A stretch of DNA of 6,450 nt, taken from NCBI GenBank assembly GCA_012797915.1, contig JAAZOE010000304.1, positions 1 through 6,450 on the forward strand. Reading direction: 5' to 3'. The DNA is from Candidatus Zixiibacteriota bacterium. Its GTDB lineage: Bacteria > Zixibacteria > MSB-5A5 > GN15 > JAAZOE01. Below are positions 1-6,342 of this stretch, one piece after another. The translations under genes were made by a program, and so were the position numbers. Each line of letters opens with the position of its first letter. Position 1 is the stretch's first letter. Below the pieces are notes generated by a model. It was given only the letters and a program-made list of their open reading frames with translations, was not told where the DNA came from and did not search any database.

Positions 1-1940
1 AGACGGGCGGCATCGAGATTGGCCGGCGTCCAGACCCCCTGATAGGCCGGTTGCCAGACGATCAGGTCACGAACATACGAATGGAAATAGGTGATCCCAG
101 CCGACAGCGTGACGGGCCGGTCGATGGTCATCTCGATGCCGGCGTCGGAATGCTCCGCTTGTTCCGGGCGGAGATTGGGATTTCCCGCCGACCGCACGTC
201 CCCTTTCCAAAACAGGGCATTGATCTCCGGCAGGCGAAACGACGTACCATACCCGCCGCGAAGAATAATCCGGGGATGCCCCTTCATCGTCACCGCCAAA
301 CCGGTCTTCTGCGACCAATGGTTGGCATCCCCCGCGGTGACGTCCTGGGTGGAATTGGCCGTTCGGATATGATCCCACCGCACGGCCGCATCGAGCGCGA
401 TATCATCCACCAGCGGCAGGGCGGAGAGGTCGAGGCTCTGCTTGTCCTGCAGATACAGGCCGATATTGTCCCGCACCGTCCGCCCCATCGAGGCTTGCGG
501 TCGATAGAGGTCATCGTGATAAAGGATGTCCCGACGGACGCCGTTTCCGACAGCCAGTTCGTTGCGGCTGGAAAGCGATACTCGACCGATCGTCTGCAGG
601 TCCAGCCTGTCGTTGGTGTATCGGCTTTCGTACCGCTCGGCGGCCAGCCGATCCTGGCGGTTGTTAAAGTACTGCTGAAGGCGCGTCCCCCCTAGAGACA
701 GCTCGATTTGCGATCGTGACGACAGGTCATGTTTCAGTCGAAGCGTGCCGTAGAGTCGGAGGTCTTTCTTCCAGGCCAGGCTGTCGGGGGCGGAGACCTC
801 TCCCGGCAGCCCTTCGCGCAACCGATACCGCTGGCTGGAAAAATCGATCACCGTCCGAGGCGAGGGATGGTACGATCCGGAGAAGAACCAACTGCGGCTG
901 TCGTGCCCGGCATTGTATCGGGTTCCACTGTACTCGGTGACCGCCTCCGGCCGGGGGGATACGGTATAATGATAAGGAAAATCCCCATCGCTTGTTTTGT
1001 CGGTATAGGTCATCCGCATCGAGAATTTCTTCAGTCGAGGGACATTGGCGATGGTCGCTTCCCGTCCGATCGTTTTCCAGGCTCCCCACGATGATCGCAC
1101 GGCCGCTTCCGGCTCCGGCCGTGTCGGATCGGTTCCGGTCACGATATTGACCACTCCGCCCAGGGCATCGGCCCCGAATCGGGCCGATTCGCCCCCCCGG
1201 TAGACCTCCACCCGTTGCACCGCTGTCAGCGGGACACCCCCCAGGTTCGCCTCGCCGGTGGCGGCCGCGTTCAACCGATGGCCGTCCAAGAGCACCAGCA
1301 CATGTTTCGGGTCGGAACCGCGGATGCTGACCTTGACCTCATCCGATCCGGTCCCGCTCTTCTGAACGAACAAACCGCGTAACCCGGCCAAAAGATCGGC
1401 CACGCTGGCGGCGCCGGACCGCTCGATTTCCGCCCGGTCGATCACTTCGGTCCCGATCTCCGCCGGGATCGATCGCTTCTCCTTAACCGAGACATCGGGC
1501 ACCGTGCGGATTTTGCGGGTCAGGCTAATCGTCAGGTGACGGGTTATATCGCCGACCACGTCGATCCGGTCACTGACGTACGGCTCGTACCCCTCGGCCG
1601 AAACCATCACCCGGCACGGCCCCGGCAGAAGATGATCCAGCGAAAACCGGCCGAAAAAATCGCTCCGGGTTTGGATGTCGGTTTCAACGATGGATATTAG
1701 TGCCCCGGCGATTGTTCGGCCGTCAACCGCATCGGAGACCGTCCCGGCGATACGGCTGGTAGTTTGGCCGGACACCGTCGATGTCAGACAGAGAGCGATA
1801 AGCCAAAGGACGAGATCCCACCCAAAGCGGGCGTGTCGGACAATCTGTCCTGAACGCTGCGGCAGGTCTTGATTTCGACAACGTCGGAATTGTGACCTGC
1901 CGTTATCCAGCAGTACTGAAACTGCCGGGCCGGTTCGCAT
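1..1940 (-). CDS. btuB: TonB-dependent outer-membrane receptor, BtuB-like (3' end outside window)
   Basis: Translating the minus strand from ATG 1940 gives 646 codons open to the window edge. Residues about 35-59 form a signal peptide (basic RHAR, hydrophobic LVLWLIALCL, then TVSGQ). Residues about 63-140 resemble a carboxypeptidase-regulatory-like beta-sandwich (IAGTVSDAVDGRTIAGA, SDFFGRFSLDHLLPG). A possible TonB box (VPDVSVKEK) lies near 147-154. The plug spans about 160-270, with VLVLLDGHRLN, VQRVEVYRGGESARFGADAL and GGVVNIVTG, all typical of the family. The barrel follows, with FRLPE and GNPNLRPE at about 568-593. Such receptors bring scarce ligands through the outer membrane using TonB energy. 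The upstream cobalamin riboswitch makes B12 or another corrinoid the likely ligand; that is inference. The start is uncertain: ATG 1940 has no Shine-Dalgarno sequence, and there is no later in-frame ATG, GTG or TTG before the signal-peptide core. The N-terminal sandwich is extra compared with E. coli BtuB. Confidence 0.9.
   Translation of the reverse strand, partial: MRTGPAVSVLLDNGRSQFRRCRNQDLPQRSGQIVRHARFGWDLVLWLIALCLTSTVSGQTTSRIAGTVSDAVDGRTIAGALISIVETDIQTRSDFFGRFSLDHLLPGPCRVMVSAEGYEPYVSDRIDVVGDITRHLTISLTRKIRTVPDVSVKEKRSIPAEIGTEVIDRAEIERSGAASVADLLAGLRGLFVQKSGTGSDEVKVSIRGSDPKHVLVLLDGHRLNAAATGEANLGGVPLTAVQRVEVYRGGESARFGADALGGVVNIVTGTDPTRPEPEAAVRSSWGAWKTIGREATIANVPRLKKFSMRMTYTDKTSDGDFPYHYTVSPRPEAVTEYSGTRYNAGHDSRSWFFSGSYHPSPRTVIDFSSQRYRLREGLPGEVSAPDSLAWKKDLRLYGTLRLKHDLSSRSQIELSLGGTRLQQYFNNRQDRLAAERYESRYTNDRLDLQTIGRVSLSSRNELAVGNGVRRDILYHDDLYRPQASMGRTVRDNIGLYLQDKQSLDLSALPLVDDIALDAAVRWDHIRTANSTQDVTAGDANHWSQKTGLAVTMKGHPRIILRGGYGTSFRLPEINALFWKGDVRSAGNPNLRPEQAEHSDAGIEMTIDRPVTLSAGITYFHSYVRDLIVWQPAYQGVWTPANLDAAR
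1860..1902 (-). other. Long hairpin within the first codons of the receptor mRNA
   Basis: On the minus-strand RNA, CGGCAGGTC (1902-1894) pairs perfectly with GACCTGCCG (1868-1860). Inside this, ATT pairs with AAT and CGAC pairs with GTCG around a GTT loop, giving about 16 base pairs in 43 nt. The right arm repeats the last ten bases of the riboswitch B12-box region (CGGCAGGTCT on the plus strand, at 1860-1869 and 2040-2049). The left arm could therefore pair with either copy. The pairing is seen directly; a regulatory role is inference. Confidence 0.55.
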
Positions 1941-1954
1941 GTCGGGATGATCAT

Positions 1955-1988
1955 AAAAAACCCCGACAGCCTGCTTGAAGGTTCGGGA
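1955..1988 (-). terminator. Probable intrinsic terminator of the riboswitch expression platform
   Basis: On the minus strand, TCCCGA (1988-1983) can pair with TCGGGG (1966-1961), including one U-G pair. An inner CCT/AGG pair closes a short loop. The stem is followed immediately by six T residues (1960-1955). The stem is only moderately strong because of an internal loop. It sits between the cobalamin riboswitch and the receptor start, which is where a B12-dependent attenuator is expected. Confidence 0.55.
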
Positions 1989-2015
1989 ACGATTCAACCT
2001 TCCCTCCCGCGAGGG
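1977..2015 (-). promoter_or_regulatory. Alternative hairpins between riboswitch and terminator (candidate antiterminator)
   Basis: Two hairpins can form here on the minus-strand RNA. The first is CCCTC (2015-2011) with GAGGG (2006-2002) around a GCGG loop. The second is GAAGGTT (2002-1996) with AACCTTC (1983-1977), a perfect 7-bp stem. They overlap at one base. The second stem also shares base 1983 with the terminator's left arm and keeps the rest of that arm in its loop, so the second stem and the terminator exclude each other. This is the usual arrangement of a transcriptional riboswitch, but the assignment of each hairpin is inference. Confidence 0.45.
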
Positions 2016-2035
2016 CCGCCGAATAAATGGTTCTC

Positions 2036-2197
2036 ATTCCGGCAGGTCTCCTGGCTCGCGGCATCGTTCCTACCGGGACCCCTTCCCCGTCCGGTTGACC
2101 CGGGCGAGTGGTCGTGTGGTCCTTTCGTAGCCGCTCACAGTAGCGGGGCTGCGACGGATTTGCACCGTCTTCCCTATTAACCACCGTGGACCGGAAT
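2036..2197 (-). promoter_or_regulatory. Cobalamin (adenosylcobalamin-type) riboswitch
   Basis: The minus strand shows the conserved blocks of the cobalamin riboswitch in order. A 5' AATAGGGAAG is followed by a GACGG/CCGTC stem around GTGCAAAT (GACGGTGCAAATCCGTC). Next come GCAGCCCCGCTACTGTGA, then a GACCACTCGCC...GGGGAAGG arm, and finally the B12 box AGCCAGGAGACCTGCC. The closing P1 stem is perfect: ATTCCGG at 2197-2191 pairs with CCGGAAT at 2042-2036. This family binds cobalamin in the nascent mRNA and usually switches off uptake or synthesis genes when B12 is plentiful. Here it precedes a TonB-dependent receptor, the classic BtuB arrangement. Confidence 0.95.
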
Positions 2198-2211
2198 ATC
2201 TCTTTGATTTA

Positions 2212-2240
2212 ATATTATGCCCTCCCGCCGCTTGTGTCAA
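2212..2240 (-). promoter_or_regulatory. Sigma-70-type promoter for the riboswitch and receptor
   Basis: A perfect TTGACA -35 box lies at 2240-2235. Two -10 options fit: CATAAT (2219-2214, five of six matches, 15-nt spacer) or TAATAT (2217-2212, 17-nt spacer). Transcription would begin about 5-15 nt before the riboswitch P1 stem, as expected for a leader RNA. Confidence 0.7.
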
Positions 2241-2241
2241 T

Positions 2242-2271
2242 AAAAAAACCCCGCCTTGAGGGCGGGGTTTT
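2242..2271 (-). terminator. Strong intrinsic terminator of the lipoprotein gene
   Basis: AAAACCCCGCC (2271-2261 on the minus strand) pairs with GGCGGGGTTTT around a CTCAA loop, giving an 11-bp perfect stem. Seven T residues (2248-2242) follow on the minus strand. The A/T flanks are symmetric enough that it could also work for plus-strand transcripts. It ends the lipoprotein transcript about 60 nt after the stop codon and directly abuts the -35 box of the next promoter. Confidence 0.9.
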
Positions 2272-2328
2272 CGAGGATTTTCGATTTCTAATCCGGTTGG
2301 CCGATCAAGCGGCCGGGTCAGAACGACC

Positions 2329-3462
2329 CTAATGCTCGATGATGATCCGGTAATCCGGATACTTGTACTCCTCAAGTAGCGGCATGACCGCCTCGAAACT
2401 GAACCCCGGGATTACCGTCGTGTCGTTGTTTAACACATCGATCACCTTGATCACCGCGTTCTTATACTGGTCTGTCACCAAGTTGTGGATCTTGACCGTA
2501 TCGCCAAAGACCAGCTCCTTGGCCGTATCCGGATAGGCATAATACTTGGTCGTGTCGAAATTGGACCAGCCTCTCTCTCTATATATCCTGGTCCTCTTGT
2601 TCGACGGCGCAAAAATCGTGTTGTCACAATTGCCGTATATGGGAAGCGTATCCACGTCGAACAGGAGGTTTCCATAAAAATCTTCCAGCCTGTCGACGAA
2701 TACGGTATCCCGGATATGTTCGCACCAGTACGCCGAGTCGTACGGCAAATAGAAGGAATCGACATGCTTCCAGTAGCCCCAGATTACATCCTGGATCTTA
2801 AGGGAATCGGCAGGATACGCCGCGGTCGAGGCCGTGTCGAAATCCGGAATAACGTACCCTTCGTCGAACCAATATCCATAGAGCACCTGCTGAACCACGA
2901 TTTCATGCGGCTTGGTCACTCCGAATGTGTCGGCGGCCTGGACGACCTTAATGGTATCGTAGACGGTGACGGCCGGCCGGTCGGGGTCGATCACCTTCAC
3001 GGTGATTTCCGTATCGACCGCCATCAACGTGTAGGACGAATCGATCACGGTGGCGTAGTTGATCCGCATGGTGTCGATCCAGGAAAACGCCTCGCCGCGG
3101 GTGAAGCTGAAGGTGTAGGTTTGCCCGGGCGCGAATCCCACGGTCGCATAGGTCGTATCGATCAACGTGTCCCCCTCGATCACGCTGGTGTCAATCGCAA
3201 CCAGGTACGTCCCGCCGGGGAGCGCCCCGATAAATCCGTTCGTATCCGTATACAGCGGGGCATTCCAGCCGACCGCCGGCGAAGCGGCCAGAAGAGCGGA
3301 ATCGACGCCGAACGTCTTGAACCCGTTTTCAATCTGAAGATGGAACGTCGGGTAGACCGCATGCGTCTGGACTTGGGGGGTCAGAGTGTTTTCGTCGTTT
3401 TTATCGCACCCGACCGCCATCACCAGGCTGAAGACCGCCAGAGCCGTAACCAGAAGTCTCAT
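2329..3462 (-). CDS. Predicted secreted lipoprotein of unknown function
   Basis: I do not recognise this protein of 377 residues. The start at ATG 3462 is chosen because it begins a lipoprotein signal peptide (MRLLVTALAVFSLVMAVGC, C19 as lipid-modified cysteine) and has GGAGG 9 nt upstream. The frame stays open another 91 codons upstream, but that part covers hairpin repeats and the promoter. The mature protein is rich in Asp, Thr, Tyr and Val, with no transmembrane segment after the signal. Residues about 65-120 (TDTNGFIGALPGGTYLVAI, then VGFAPGQTYTFSF) look like a beta-sandwich of the carboxypeptidase-regulatory or Ig-like kind; this is a weak inference. A motif recurs at about 193-211 and 226-244 (VLYGYW...IPDFDTA and VIWGYW...LPYDSA). 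Two further cysteines (C247 and C279) could form a disulfide. It has its own promoter and terminator, so it is probably a single-gene unit separate from ccm. Confidence 0.8.
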   Translation of the reverse strand: MRLLVTALAVFSLVMAVGCDKNDENTLTPQVQTHAVYPTFHLQIENGFKTFGVDSALLAASPAVGWNAPLYTDTNGFIGALPGGTYLVAIDTSVIEGDTLIDTTYATVGFAPGQTYTFSFTRGEAFSWIDTMRINYATVIDSSYTLMAVDTEITVKVIDPDRPAVTVYDTIKVVQAADTFGVTKPHEIVVQQVLYGYWFDEGYVIPDFDTASTAAYPADSLKIQDVIWGYWKHVDSFYLPYDSAYWCEHIRDTVFVDRLEDFYGNLLFDVDTLPIYGNCDNTIFAPSNKRTRIYRERGWSNFDTTKYYAYPDTAKELVFGDTVKIHNLVTDQYKNAVIKVIDVLNNDTTVIPGFSFEAVMPLLEEYKYPDYRIIIEH

Positions 3463-3471
3463 GTATCTTAT

Positions 3472-3476
3472 CCTCC
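3472..3476 (-). promoter_or_regulatory. Shine-Dalgarno site deciding the lipoprotein start
   Basis: GGAGG lies 9 nt before ATG 3462 on the minus strand. It supports the start at the lipoprotein signal peptide rather than the longer open frame. Confidence 0.75.
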
Positions 3477-3499
3477 GATATGTCGCGACACAAAACGCA

Positions 3500-3528
3500 A
3501 TAATAACCCCTTTTCGAGGCCGGGGCAA
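3500..3528 (-). promoter_or_regulatory. Probable promoter of the lipoprotein gene
   Basis: TTGCCC (3528-3523, four of six -35 matches) and TATTAT (3505-3500, five of six -10 matches) are separated by an ideal 17 nt. The expected start of transcription near 3493 would leave a leader of about 30 nt carrying the GGAGG site. Confidence 0.5.
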
Positions 3529-3558
3529 GAAAAATCCTGCCCTCATTTTATTTTGGGG

Positions 3559-3580
3559 ACGACCCGGCCCGCCCGGTCGT
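3559..3580. repeat. GC-rich inverted repeat in the ccmF-lipoprotein intergenic region
   Basis: ACGACC and GGTCGT arms flank a 10-nt G+C-only loop. There is no T-run on either strand right after it, so it is not a convincing intrinsic terminator. It lies about 30 nt upstream of the proposed lipoprotein -35 box, so an operator is possible but unsupported. Confidence 0.35.
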
Positions 3581-3663
3581 GCAACGGGAAAATCCATTTC
3601 CGGGGGGTTTTTCGCCCGAAATCTAATCCGTATGATTTCTTGCCCGCAAGTAACTAACGGTTT

Positions 3664-3689
3664 GTAGGGGCCGACCTGTATATCGGCCC
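3664..3689. repeat. GTAGGGGCCG hairpin repeat, copy 1
   Basis: The unit begins GTAGGGGCCG and folds as GGGCCGA / TCGGCCC (7 bp) around an 8-nt loop. A second unit starts exactly 40 nt downstream. It resembles REP-like interspersed intergenic hairpins. No T-run follows it on the minus strand. Confidence 0.65.
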
Positions 3690-3703
3690 GGTTTGATTTG
3701 GGA

Positions 3704-3727
3704 GTAGGGGCCGGGTTTTCCGACCCC
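3704..3727. repeat. GTAGGGGCCG hairpin repeat, copy 2
   Basis: It shares the ten-base GTAGGGGCCG head with copy 1. On the minus-strand RNA, GGGGUCGG pairs with CCGGCCCC over 8 bp, including one U-G pair, around AAAAC. On the plus strand the same position is a C/A mismatch, so the fold is better in the ccmF transcript. The unit lies 17 nt past the ccmF stop and could protect the 3' end of that mRNA. Confidence 0.65.
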
Positions 3728-3744
3728 CGATTCAACCTAGGTTT

Positions 3745-5934
3745 CTAGGCCGCTTTTTCCACCATCCCCCACCGCCGCCAAAGGGCCAATACCCCGCCGA
3801 AAAGCATGATAATCGCCCCCGCCCATAAAATGCTCATCGTCGGCTTCTTGGACACTTCCATAATCAGCTGGTCAGGGGCGGTCCGGGGGGTCAATCCCGC
3901 CACAGTCAATTGGATTGCCCTCTCATCGGCCATGATTTTTTCCAGACGGACCGTCCGCCCCTCCAGCCCGGACATGAGCGGAACATCTTGATAGGCAAGC
4001 GGTTTACCTGCTTCGAAGACCTGCATCGGGGTAATGGTCTCGGTCTTGCCGGTACTGTCGGTCACCTCCAGAACGGCCCCGAATTGGGTCTTGGTCGCCG
4101 CCGCATGCGCCTGTTGATCGTACCCCTGGAAGGTGATCATATATCCCCCCAGCGGCATTGACTCTCCTTTATGGAGCTTGATCCCGTTTTGATCCCCCAG
4201 GTCGACAATCTGTTCCGGCGCCAGATAGAGGTCGTAGAACGGGGAACGGATGATATACGGTTTTTTCATCAGCCCCTGCATCTGCTCTGACCAGAACAAC
4301 TTCGGACGGGCCTCGAATTCCTTGTCGCCCTTCTTGATGGCCAGGATGATTTCGTTGTTCGGGGTCGTGATTTCTCCGGCCATCCCCTTATAGGTTATCC
4401 CGATACCGAAGGCGCCGTCGCCGGCCTCACGGTCGATCCGAAGCTTCTGGCCGCTGGAATAGGCCGAGGACCCCAAAATACCCAACAACATGAGGGCGAA
4501 TCCGAGATGCGCTACCTGGGCCCCGGCCGAAACCAGACGCCCCGGCAGATACCGGAACAAGGCGAATAAATTGGAAAAGAGAGCAAATGATACGGCCAGG
4601 ATAAACAGGAGATCTCCGAACGACCGCACGCCGATAAAGGCGGCCACCAATGCCGCCACCGCCGCCGCCAAGGCCGAGGGAATAACTTTTCGAACCAGAC
4701 TTCCGGTGGACTCCCCGCCCCGGATCATATAGGGTGAGAATCCCAGAAACAGCCCGATGACCACCGCCAGCGGGAAGGTCACCCGCGTGTACATCGCCGT
4801 GTCGACCGTGCCGGGATTGCCGAAAATGGTCGTGATCAAGGGCCATGACGTCCCGGCCAAGACCATGATCGCGATCAGGCTCAGGAGCCAGACGGAGACC
4901 AAAAGCACGAAATCGCGGGACGTTATCTTCAAATCGGCGGCCGAGGCGGTCACCGTCCGGAAACGTACCGCGAACAACCCCAACGCGAGGACCGCGTACC
5001 CGACCATGAACCCGACCAGGTAGCGATTGATACCCAGGTCGACGAAACTATGAACCGAAAATTCCGCCAGCACCCCGGATCGGGTCAGAAATGTGCCATA
5101 CACCACCAGCAGGAACGTGAACAGGGCCATGAACAGGTTGGTTTTGCGCAGGGCTCCGCGAGATTTCTCGACCATAAAGCCGTGAATCAAGGCCAGCGTG
5201 GTCATCCAGGGAATGAACGAAGAATTCTCCACCGGGTCCCAGGCCCAGTATCCGCCCCACCCCAGCGTCTTGTAGGCCCAGAAGCCGCCCATGATATTCC
5301 CGGCCCCCAGCGCCACCGCTCCCAGCGCCGCCGGAGCCAAAGCCTTGGACAAAAACCCGTCGTATTCCTTTCGCGCCAAAGCCGCCATGGCCAGAACGAA
5401 CGGCAGCGCCACCGCCGCATACCCCAAAAAGATGATCGGCGGATGGACTACCATCCAGGGGTCATGCAGAAGCGGGTTCAATCCCGCCCCATCGGGCGGG
5501 GTCGAGGGCAATTTCTCGAACGGCGACAGAACCATCAGGATCAGCAGGAAAAACAGGTTGATCAAGCTGTAGAAAAACATCGCCCAGCTGGTGTACCGTC
5601 CTCCCCGCTTCAGAAGGTAATATCCCAGATAAGCCAAAATCATCAACCATAGGAGATAGGTCCCCTGCTGGCCGGCCCAGAAGGCGGAAATGAGATAGAA
5701 CAATCCCAGGCTGCGCGAGGAGTATTCATAGACGTACCGGTAGGAATAATCCCCGGTGATGAAATAGTAGAAGAGCAGCAGGCCGGCCAGGGATATCAGA
5801 ATCGTGAAATAGCCGTAACTGGTCCGGGCCAGTGGAAAGACGCCCGCCCGACCCCGGGCGGACAGGTAAAAGGCCACCGCGCCGACGACCATCGCGGCGG
5901 CGGCCATAACGATCAGAATCGCCCCGATATTCAC
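3745..5934 (-). CDS. ccmF: Cytochrome c heme-lyase subunit CcmF
   Basis: A polytopic inner-membrane protein of 729 residues, somewhat longer than E. coli CcmF. It carries the family hallmarks: GQQGTYLLW (88-96), HPPIIFLGY (164-172), the tryptophan-rich heme-handling motif GWGGYWAWDPVE (225-236), LIHGF (H251), TRSGV followed by VHSF (H295), and VAHLGFA (H476). The four histidines match the periplasmic and membrane heme-ligand positions known for CcmF. Residues about 490-697 form a large periplasmic domain with SPFYDLYLAP, before a last membrane helix (about 699-719). It is thought to move heme from CcmE to the CXXCH cysteines of apocytochrome c. The gene starts 3 nt after the ccmE stop. The GTG start is uncertain because AAGGAG overlaps it; an upstream G-rich run (AAGGGGGG inside the ccmE end) could serve instead, or Met10 could be the start. 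Confidence 0.96.
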   Translation of the reverse strand: MNIGAILIVMAAAAMVVGAVAFYLSARGRAGVFPLARTSYGYFTILISLAGLLLFYYFITGDYSYRYVYEYSSRSLGLFYLISAFWAGQQGTYLLWLMILAYLGYYLLKRGGRYTSWAMFFYSLINLFFLLILMVLSPFEKLPSTPPDGAGLNPLLHDPWMVVHPPIIFLGYAAVALPFVLAMAALARKEYDGFLSKALAPAALGAVALGAGNIMGGFWAYKTLGWGGYWAWDPVENSSFIPWMTTLALIHGFMVEKSRGALRKTNLFMALFTFLLVVYGTFLTRSGVLAEFSVHSFVDLGINRYLVGFMVGYAVLALGLFAVRFRTVTASAADLKITSRDFVLLVSVWLLSLIAIMVLAGTSWPLITTIFGNPGTVDTAMYTRVTFPLAVVIGLFLGFSPYMIRGGESTGSLVRKVIPSALAAAVAALVAAFIGVRSFGDLLFILAVSFALFSNLFALFRYLPGRLVSAGAQVAHLGFALMLLGILGSSAYSSGQKLRIDREAGDGAFGIGITYKGMAGEITTPNNEIILAIKKGDKEFEARPKLFWSEQMQGLMKKPYIIRSPFYDLYLAPEQIVDLGDQNGIKLHKGESMPLGGYMITFQGYDQQAHAAATKTQFGAVLEVTDSTGKTETITPMQVFEAGKPLAYQDVPLMSGLEGRTVRLEKIMADERAIQLTVAGLTPRTAPDQLIMEVSKKPTMSILWAGAIIMLFGGVLALWRRWGMVEKAA

Positions 5935-5937
5935 TCC

Positions 5938-6342
5938 TTACACGCCCCCCTTTTCCAGCGCTTCTTTCTCCATTCCCTGATATTTGGAGGGGCATTTCAC
6001 CAGTAATTGCTCGGCGATGAATGTCCCGGCCTGGTATTTTCCCTTGGCCACCACCGAGGTCGCCTGATCGAAATTCCCCGGCACCGTCCCGGAATAAACC
6101 ACTTTCAGGCGGTCATGAATCGTTTCTTTTTCCAGGCCGGTGATGTCGAAGATCAGCCGGGCATTGGCGGCGTCATAGGTGACGGCGGCGAAGTCAATCT
6201 TGCCCATCACCTGCACCGTCCCGGTGGTTCGGGGGACCTCATTGAGCGAGACGTAGCGGATGCTGGTGGACATGAACGAGGTCACGCCCCAGACGACGAA
6301 GGCGACGATGATGAGGCCGCCGATGATATATTTCGGCTTCAC
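5938..6342 (-). CDS. ccmE: Heme chaperone CcmE, CxxxY variant
   Basis: A protein of 134 residues with one N-terminal membrane anchor (about 5-24) and a small periplasmic beta-barrel (about 35-115) of the CcmE OB-fold type, seen in VQVMGKID, LIFDITG and LKVVYSGTVPGNF. CcmE binds heme covalently and hands it to CcmF. In the usual family the heme-binding residue is a histidine in an HxxxY motif. Here the matching motif reads VKCPSKYQG, with C117 in place of histidine and Y121 kept. This is the CxxxY form known from archaea and some sulfate-reducing bacteria. The GTG start has GAGGGG 5 nt upstream, and the GTGA overlap with the ccmD stop suggests coupled translation. Confidence 0.95.
   Translation of the reverse strand: MKPKYIIGGLIIVAFVVWGVTSFMSTSIRYVSLNEVPRTTGTVQVMGKIDFAAVTYDAANARLIFDITGLEKETIHDRLKVVYSGTVPGNFDQATSVVAKGKYQAGTFIAEQLLVKCPSKYQGMEKEALEKGGV

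Noticed and set aside
51..695. Plus-strand open frame of 214 codons opposite the receptor
   Set aside because: The receptor reads through the whole region on the minus strand with convincing barrel sequence. The plus-strand product is compositionally odd and matches nothing I know.
1784..1954. 56-residue open frame starting at ATG 1954, overlapping the receptor start
   Set aside because: It has only a weak GGGG before it and shows no recognisable feature. It runs out of frame into the receptor, so I treat it as chance, though a leader peptide cannot be fully excluded.
2485..3657. Plus-strand open frame of 390 codons opposite the lipoprotein gene
   Set aside because: It is rich in Arg, Gly, Asp and His with no recognisable domain or signal. 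It mirrors a gene with a clear signal peptide, ribosome-binding site, promoter and terminator on the other strand.
3664..3727. Hairpin repeats as a rho-independent terminator for ccmF
   Set aside because: Neither hairpin is followed by a T-run on the minus strand.
3463..3735. 91-residue N-terminal extension of the lipoprotein
   Set aside because: It would be encoded by the hairpin repeats and the promoter, and it would bury the lipoprotein signal peptide inside the protein.
3734..3743. Perfect 10-bp palindrome AACCTAGGTT next to the ccmF stop codon
   Set aside because: It is short and isolated, and no second copy or known operator was recognised, so it is consistent with chance.
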